A stretch of 5,363 nt of DNA from Sulfurimonas sp. (GTDB lineage: Bacteria; Campylobacterota; Campylobacteria; Campylobacterales; Sulfurimonadaceae), in the NCBI GenBank assembly GCA_030646745.1, contig JAUSKV010000309.1, positions 1 to 5,363 on the forward strand. Direction: 5' to 3'. The translations under genes were made by a program, and so were the position numbers. The notes beneath the pieces were generated by a model that saw only the letters and a list, made by a program, of their open reading frames with translations, was not told the DNA's origin and ran no database searches. Below are positions 5,089-5,363 of the stretch, piece by piece (position 1 is the stretch's first letter; the number at the start of each line of letters is the position of its first letter).

Positions 5089-5363
5089 ATGACAAAAACA
5101 GTTCTTATGGATAGATATCCGGTATTTACCTTAGTGTTAAATAAAAATGAAATAAAGCAAAAAACTACTTCAGAGATAATTCAATATTTTAAAAATAGAG
5201 TTGATGAACATCCTGTGGCAGAATTTATCGCTATTTTCAACCACTACGAACACACAAAAAATTTAAACGGCGAAATTAATGATGAAATTTTAGATGCTCA
5301 AAATATCATCTTCTGCTTTGGTGCGGCAATTCCAAATACAAAAATTTTGGCCGTAAGACCTAG
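5089..5363 (+). CDS. Small conserved protein, probably DUF6858 family (3' end missing)
   Basis: An ATG at 5089 preceded by AAGGA (5079-5083, five bases away) opens a frame that runs off the window after 91 complete codons. The protein begins MTKTVLMDRYPVFTLVLNK and contains HPVAEFIAIFNHYEHT (about residues 43-58), ILDAQNIIFCFGAAIP and a final ILAVRP. It has no signal peptide or membrane segment and appears soluble. The pattern recalls a small Campylobacterota family I know as DUF6858, with a similar HPVA, HYEHT and FCFG arrangement; this is from memory and untested. No function is known. It follows yggS by 17 bases and is probably the fourth gene of the pgsA operon. The clustered histidines and the single cysteine in FCFG could bind a metal, but that is speculation. 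Confidence 0.75.
   Translation, partial: MTKTVLMDRYPVFTLVLNKNEIKQKTTSEIIQYFKNRVDEHPVAEFIAIFNHYEHTKNLNGEINDEILDAQNIIFCFGAAIPNTKILAVRP

Noticed and set aside
1..5363. Previously undescribed defence, mobile or RNA system
   Set aside because: No transposase, integrase, terminal inverted repeats, CRISPR-like repeats, toxin-antitoxin pair, tRNA or structured RNA was seen. All large frames are known families, and the only unexplained genes are the methyltransferase and the truncated final gene.

Overview
The window looks like chromosomal housekeeping DNA from a Campylobacterota (epsilonproteobacterial) organism, most plausibly a free-living Sulfurimonas-like sulfur or hydrogen oxidiser. The evidence is moderate-to-low GC, tightly packed operons, a small periplasmic cytochrome c553 of the Helicobacter/Campylobacter type, a dapA next to a short-chain reductase, and pgsA next to an M50 protease. 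From memory, the last two pairings are also found in Campylobacter and Helicobacter. The assignment is inferred from protein character and synteny; no database search was possible.

Layout: (1) 1-1562, plus strand: the 3' part of dapA (lysine and meso-diaminopimelate synthesis), then, one base later, a short-chain reductase with the Y-x6-K signature and C-terminal motifs of FabL-type enoyl-ACP reductases. (2) 1563-1651: a convergent gap with a plus-strand terminator-like hairpin, flanked by two copies of a 16-bp imperfect direct repeat exactly 60 bp apart. (3) 1652-2643, minus strand: a zinc-ribbon class I SAM methyltransferase of unknown substrate, and upstream of it a secreted cytochrome c553. 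A perfect 11-bp hairpin sits between them. (4) 2644-2790: a divergent promoter region with a near-consensus CRP/FNR-family palindrome, placed at about -41.5 relative to a predicted start point for the cytochrome. (5) 2791-5363, plus strand: a compact operon of pgsA (TTG start), rseP (1-base overlap), a YggS/PLPBP-family PLP protein (2-base gap) and a truncated small conserved gene that I would place in the DUF6858 family.

The plus-strand genes supply cell-envelope and basic metabolism: DapA feeds peptidoglycan and lysine, the FabL-like enzyme would finish fatty-acid elongation cycles, PgsA makes phosphatidylglycerol phosphate, RseP cleaves membrane proteins, and YggS buffers pyridoxal phosphate. 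The minus-strand pair looks like an accessory block between two conserved housekeeping blocks. Its cytochrome would carry electrons in the periplasm.

I found no CRISPR array, transposon, tRNA, rRNA, toxin-antitoxin pair or defence system. The points most worth a second look are the FabL-type reductase, the CRP/FNR-like operator before the cytochrome, the methyltransferase, the repeat and hairpin structures around the minus-strand block, and the altered lysine-binding positions in DapA.
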